In this document: positions 59,725 to 64,000 of the stretch, piece after piece | Numbering within the stretch: position 1 is the stretch's first letter | How the letters are laid out: each line of letters opens with the position of its first letter | Assembly: GCF_907164915.1 (NCBI RefSeq) | Contig: NC_061862.1 | Coordinates: 36,643,522-36,707,521 of the forward strand | Origin: Impatiens glandulifera | Taxonomy: Eukaryota; Streptophyta; Magnoliopsida; Ericales; Balsaminaceae | Reading direction: 5' to 3' | Length of the DNA stretch: 64,000 nt | The notes under the pieces: model-generated | What the model was told of the DNA's origin: nothing | Seen by the model: only the letters and a program-made list of their open reading frames with translations | Database searches by the model: none | Position numbers and translations under genes: made by a program

Positions 59725-61478
59725 TGTTATAATATAATTGTTAGAACTTATGAAAAGTTTAATGAATAGATAAAACTAAGTTCAAATAAATATATATGTT
59801 AAACCGCTAAATCGTATCAAGTATATTAATTGGTTCTAATATAACAAGAAGGTGCTGTAGTGTAGTGGTAAACACTCTTGCCTGTCACACAAGTGATCAG
59901 GGATTGAATCTCACCGACTATAAATAATACTTAAAGTTTTTCTATTTCAGGGAAGCTAAGCAATACCGGAAATTAGCTATAGGCGAGATCGGCTCGGCCG
60001 TGGATATTCGATAGATGACTTCGATTTTTAAAACTAGACTTAGGGCAACAAAAAAAATATATCGAACTTTTTCTACCGAGGCTAGGACAGCCCAATCCTC
60101 GGGGGGTCGGCTCTGCGTAGTAGTCCTTAATAGTTAAAGGGTTAGAGTTACAATTTTTATTGTTTTTATTTTATTTTTATAGTATTTTAGAAGGTGTGAT
60201 ATTAATAAAATTAATAACATAAGCTAATCATAACTTCTTTTATTATTATGGAAATGATATATTGTTCGAAGTGGAGATCGATCAACCGACACTTAATGCT
60301 CCTGAAGAGGAGATTAGTCAACCAATATTTAATAAAGCATGGCCGGTTAGCTGTCAACAGACTTATCTAAGTCTAGAAGCAACCTCCAGGCAGTAGGAAC
60401 AACTTCAACCGAATCAACTCAAACACATTGGAAGTTAAACCAGATCGGCTCAAATTCAGGCCCGACTAGAGGATGTTCGGCTGGCTCAACACATTGAAAA
60501 TCTTAAAGCCAATGGGAAGATTATTCAAAGTTATGAATAATCTGAAGATGGCGTAACGAATATATCTTGGAATATGCAAAAGAAGTCTCAAAGAAAAGGC
60601 ATGCGACAATCTAATAATTATAGATTTTATCTAAGTTCACAAGCAACCTTCACGGTACAGGCGACCGTCTCATGCATGGTTGCCTACTCCAAACCGGCAC
60701 GGCTGACCAATCACCGGATGAGAGAGAAATATGACCGTTGTCATATTTCTATTATAAAAGGAGGAAGTCGGAGAGCTGAAATATAGAAAGACGCTCCAGG
60801 ACGTGCTATCAGATTAGAAAGCTAGAGAGAGAAAAACTCTTTCCGCGATCCTTTCACTCTTGCGAACATACCTTGACAAATCTACCAAGCTATTGAGTGA
60901 TAAGAACGAACTGAAAAGTTCTGTGTATTTACATATTTGTAAAAGTGTATTACAATACTGTGTGAGTATTGTAAAGTGAACAACGAACGGTAAATAAGAC
61001 TCGGTCGTATTGTGTATTGTGTTGTGAAATATTCCTTAGTGAATATCCTTCTCACTGTTTGAGAAGAAGGGGTGACGTAGGAGAGTTTGTTTCGAATATC
61101 CATAACAATTTGTGTCTTGTGTTCTTCATTTATTTTTCGGTCACCAAACCAACCGAACCGGTTTTCCCCAATTCTAACCGAACTGAATCACTACTTATTC
61201 CAACCGAACCGAATTACTACTTAACTAACCGAACCGTTTTTTCCTTCATTCTAACTGGTTCTTCTCTACTCTTTTCACCAATCGATCTGTGTGTTGCTTC
61301 AAGCTGAAACAAACTACTTCTGCATTTGAACTCGATTCAAGAGTTTGTGACAGCTTGTGTGGTGTTAAGAACGGTTCTAATCTTTAACCCAATTAGTGTT
61401 AGTGTGTGTGTGTGTGTTGTTGTAAAGTGATCACTTTAGCCGTACCCCAGTCCCCTATCGGCGATCCCGATCCTAACA
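59725..61478 (+). repeat. LTR of the long-LTR copia family, plus orientation
   Basis: It starts TGTTATAATATAATTG after a polypurine tract and ends GATCCCGATCCTAACA before a primer-binding site. It is therefore at once the 3' LTR of the derivative on its left and the 5' LTR of the copia on its right. It is 1754 bp long, against 1053 bp for the inverted relative at 48866-49918; the second half matches, the first half does not. It contains GGGGTGACGTAGGAGAGTTT near 61068, shared with the arms of the inverted element. Confidence 0.82.
59851..59930 (+). repeat. tRNA-Asp-like sequence inside the LTR (possible SINE head)
   Basis: GTAGTGTAGTGGTA and CTTGCCTGTCACACAAG match the D-arm and the anticodon arm (GTC) of tRNA-Asp. 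The T-arm (GGATTGAATCTC) and the acceptor stem do not pair well, so it is not a working tRNA. A and B boxes are roughly kept. It is absent from the related LTR at 48866-49918. Confidence 0.55.
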
Positions 61479-61496
61479 AGTGGTCTCAGAGCGAGG
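61479..61496 (+). promoter_or_regulatory. Primer-binding site of copia 4
   Basis: AGTGGTCTCAGAGCGAGG directly after the LTR resembles the initiator tRNA-Met site TGGTATCAGAGC. Confidence 0.75.
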
Positions 61497-61532
61497 ATCT
61501 TAACACTTAAGCTACCGGAAACGCTGACAAAC

Positions 61533-62833
61533 ATGACTCACAACGAAAAACCCCCAATGCTGAATAGTGAAGCATTTGTCGACTAGAAGGTTCAGATGTA
61601 CCTACATCTGATCACTATGGATGATGAAATGAACTCCATCCTGAAAGAAGGTCCGATAAAGATTGAAAAGAAGATCGGTGCATGGACGGCTGAAGACAGA
61701 AGGAGAAACAACCTGGACAACCATTGCAAGAGACACATTTTTAAATCTCTGGACAACAACACTTCGGTAAAGTCAGAGATTGTCAAAGTGCAAAGGAAGC
61801 CTGAGAAACTATCATTCAGTTCCATGAGGGAAATGAAAAGACAAAGGAAAATTAAATTTTGGTGGCAACTCAGAAATATGAGAATATCAGAATGAAGCCC
61901 GGAGAAAACATGAAGGAATTTAGTGATCGGTTCACTGGTGTAGTAAACGAGTTACATACACTTGGGAAAAGATACGATAACAGGGAAATAATCGTTAAGG
62001 CGTTGAAATCTTTACCAAGTGCATGAGACATAAAGACCATGGTGATGCGAGAGTCAAGCAATCTCGGGCAGATGAAACTACATTATGTATTTGAGGATAT
62101 GAAGGCGTACGAGTTTGAGATGAAGTCTCGAATCGAAGATGAAGCTTCAAACACAACCGCAACTAGAGCTTTGGTGACATCGGTGGAACTACCAGCTCCT
62201 ATATCAGCCGATCCGACACCAGTCAAGAACCTTGATCAGATCTGCGATGGTGTGATGGCCATGCTTGCAAAGAAATTCGGAAGATTCATGAAGAAGAATC
62301 AACCATCGAACAACCAAAACTACAACTATGATTACGGTGACAAATCTAATGTAAGATGCTATAATTGTAATGATTTTGGTCATTTTAGGTCGGAATGTAG
62401 AAGACCGAGACGAGACGACCGAAAACCGGCAAACAACTATCAGAAGGGTGACAACCAACAAAACAGTGAGGGAAAAGAGACTCAAAAAACACACATAGCC
62501 TCTGACGGTGGAAGTGAGTGGGCTTACTCCGACAACGATGAAGAAAGAGTCACTTGCTTCATGGCTAAGGAAGAAGAGGTACCTAACTTTCAAGAAGAAT
62601 TCGATTTTTCAAGTGCACTCAACGACATGGTTGCTGAGTTCAAAAACTTATCCACAATATTACCGATCCGGTCAAACATTGAAACCGGAGAGTCAAGTGG
62701 AACCATTGGCGAGCCGAGTGGAACCAAAACATACGAACCGATTGAACTATTCTGTGAGAATGAGAAGCTCAAGGAAAAAGTTCAATCGCTAACCGAAGAA
62801 ATCGAAAGAACAAAATATGTCATGGATTCCTAG
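61533..62833 (+). pseudogene. copia 4 gag
   Basis: The start ATGACTCACAACGAA (61533) is followed by an N-terminal block with a TAG at 61586 where the related copy has Trp. Next come 'YLHLITMDDEMNSILKEGPI', a frameshift, and 'MKPGENMKEFSDRFTGVVNE' (about 61895). The main frame 62039-62833 carries a zinc knuckle 'CYNCNDFGHFRSEC' (62358-62399, intact CX2CX4HX4C) and a coiled-coil-like end 'ENEKLKEKVQSLTEEIE'. Confidence 0.87.
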
Positions 62834-63254
62834 AAGAAATCCAGTGAAGCGGTGAGCTAGATGTCTACATACCAAAGACATCCCAAATGCATGTTTGGGC
62901 TCGACTACAAGGGTAGCAAATCGGCTAACCGAAAATCTTCAAATGGGATGAAACTCAATAAAGGTAATCTTCCATTTGTATGATTTGTCAAGAACTCTTC
63001 AACCAATAAAGGGGCAGACCATGATTCAAAATAGGACAAAGAATTAAAATATGTAGGCCCAACTGACTCGGCTAAGTGGCTTCATTCTGAGAGAACGAAA
63101 GTCAACCGGCCAGTAAGAAAACAAACCGATACACGTTCATATAGAACTAACTGACAATCACCACCACGACACAATGAGGTATTTACAGGCAGACAGAGAG
63201 ATGTCAAACCGAGTACCGGTAAAATAATTAGAACTAACACTGAGTAAGTCATCC

Positions 63255-63960
63255 GACTTATTAAAGTATGGATCCCTAAGGGACTAATCAATCACGGACC
63301 CAAGTAAGTGTGGGTACTAAATCGGTGTAAATATTTATTTTTTGTAAGTTAGGAGGAGCAAACGGTTAGGAAATTCAGAATGGTATCTGGACAGCGGGTG
63401 TTCTAGACATATGACCGGAAGTAGTGGACTACTAACCGACATTGTACATGAAGCCAGTGCAATGATCACTTTCGGCGACAACTCTAAAGGTAGAGCCGTG
63501 GGCAAGGGTAAGATTGACCATGACAACCTAGCTATAAACGATGTACTGTTAGTTGAAAATTGCATTTTAATCTACTAAGCATTAGTCAAATGTGTGACAT
63601 GAGATATATGGTTGAGTTTCATAAGCATGCATGTTTAGTTAAGAACTCTCAAGGTAACATTCTATTAACCGGAAACCGGATAGGAAATATTTACAAAGTA
63701 GACTGGAAAACCGAAATTGAAAACCCAGTTTGCATGATGGCTTTGAATAATCTGAATTGGCTCTGGCACAAACGGCTAAACCATTTGAACTTCAAAACAA
63801 TAAATTTTATATGTTTTAAAGAATTAGTTCATGATTTTCAAATATAAAATTTGCAAAAGATAAAGTATGTGCTGCTTGTCAAATGGGAAAACAAATAAAA
63901 TCATCATTTAAGAGTAACAGAAATTATCAATCTAACCGATGTTTAGAACTGCTTATAAGA
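63255..63960 (+). pseudogene. copia 4 protease and GAG-pre-integrase
   Basis: 'LIKVWIPKGLINHGPK' (63255) precedes the protease, whose active-site run 'WYLDSGCSRHMTGSSGLLTD' lies near 63383-63440. Next is 'MITFGDNSKGRAVGKGKI' (63462), then a stop region. The frame 63560-63847 follows with 'LLSISQMCDMRYMVEFHKHA' and 'WLWHKRLNHLNFKTIN', a GAG-pre-integrase domain with its HxxxLxH-type motif. After 63847 only scattered codons can be followed to the window end. Confidence 0.87.
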
Positions 63961-64000
63961 CTGCAAAATGAGAAATCAATTCGAATAAAAAGAATTAGAA

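Larger units (their letters stand above)
61479..64000 (+). mobile_element. Ty1/copia retrotransposon 4, 5' part, runs off the window
   Basis: It follows the LTR at 59725-61478 with a primer-binding site, gag, a spacer, protease and GAG-pre-integrase, all on the plus strand. Stops in gag and protease show that it is inactive. Its integrase, RT and 3' LTR would lie beyond 64000. Confidence 0.85.

Noticed and set aside
59851..59930. Working tRNA-Asp gene
   Set aside because: The acceptor stem halves do not pair and the T-arm is mutated.

Overview
The window reads as nuclear DNA of a flowering plant, most likely a eudicot. It is very AT-rich, it carries one intron-containing plant gene (a nucleoredoxin), and the rest is plant transposable elements: Ty1/copia, Ty3/gypsy chromovirus, LINE, SINE, CACTA, hAT-type MITE, Helitron and foldback types. 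The species cannot be told from the sequence. TE proteins recognised here were identified by motif reading, not by database search.

Layout. 1-8917: AT-rich DNA with a decayed LINE 3' end and copy A of a duplicated block (about 845-6840). 8923-15666: a copia element on the minus strand with matching 5-bp target duplications. Its gag is partly duplicated as a hairpin and is split by a CACTA element. That CACTA carries ankyrin exons, which are themselves split by a hAT-type MITE. 17206-20819: the nucleoredoxin gene, 3 exons, with a Helitron-like piece and a MITE in intron 1. 21860-24480: another copy of the block's tail, split by a foldback element built from mirrored arrays of a roughly 20-bp motif. 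25815-42560: copy B of the block, interrupted by a SINE, by a non-coding LTR retrotransposon (30320-36868, itself carrying a Helitron in one LTR), and by a 4.9-kb element whose LTR-like arms are inverted (37418-42287). 42561-48865: a second minus-strand copia, interrupted by a CACTA that carries O-fucosyltransferase exons. 48866-64000: a rearranged copia family with long LTRs and an extra open reading frame next to its 3' LTR, interrupted by a young gypsy chromovirus (52820-58281). It ends in the gag and protease of another copia that runs off the window.

The nucleoredoxin is the only locus I would call a working host gene. It has three thioredoxin-like domains and a C-terminal DC1 zinc finger, but the first domain has lost the first catalytic cysteine and the linker before domain 3 carries an expanded lysine-rich repeat. 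The two host-gene fragments (ankyrin repeat, O-fucosyltransferase) are passengers inside CACTA elements and are broken.

The recurring oddity is palindromic architecture: a gag hairpin in the first copia, a foldback element with mirrored arrays, 2-kb inverted LTR-like arms whose LTRs are full of TTAGAC...GTCTAA mini-palindromes, and an inverted pair of long LTRs. Several of these could give hairpin transcripts, but no RNA evidence is available here.
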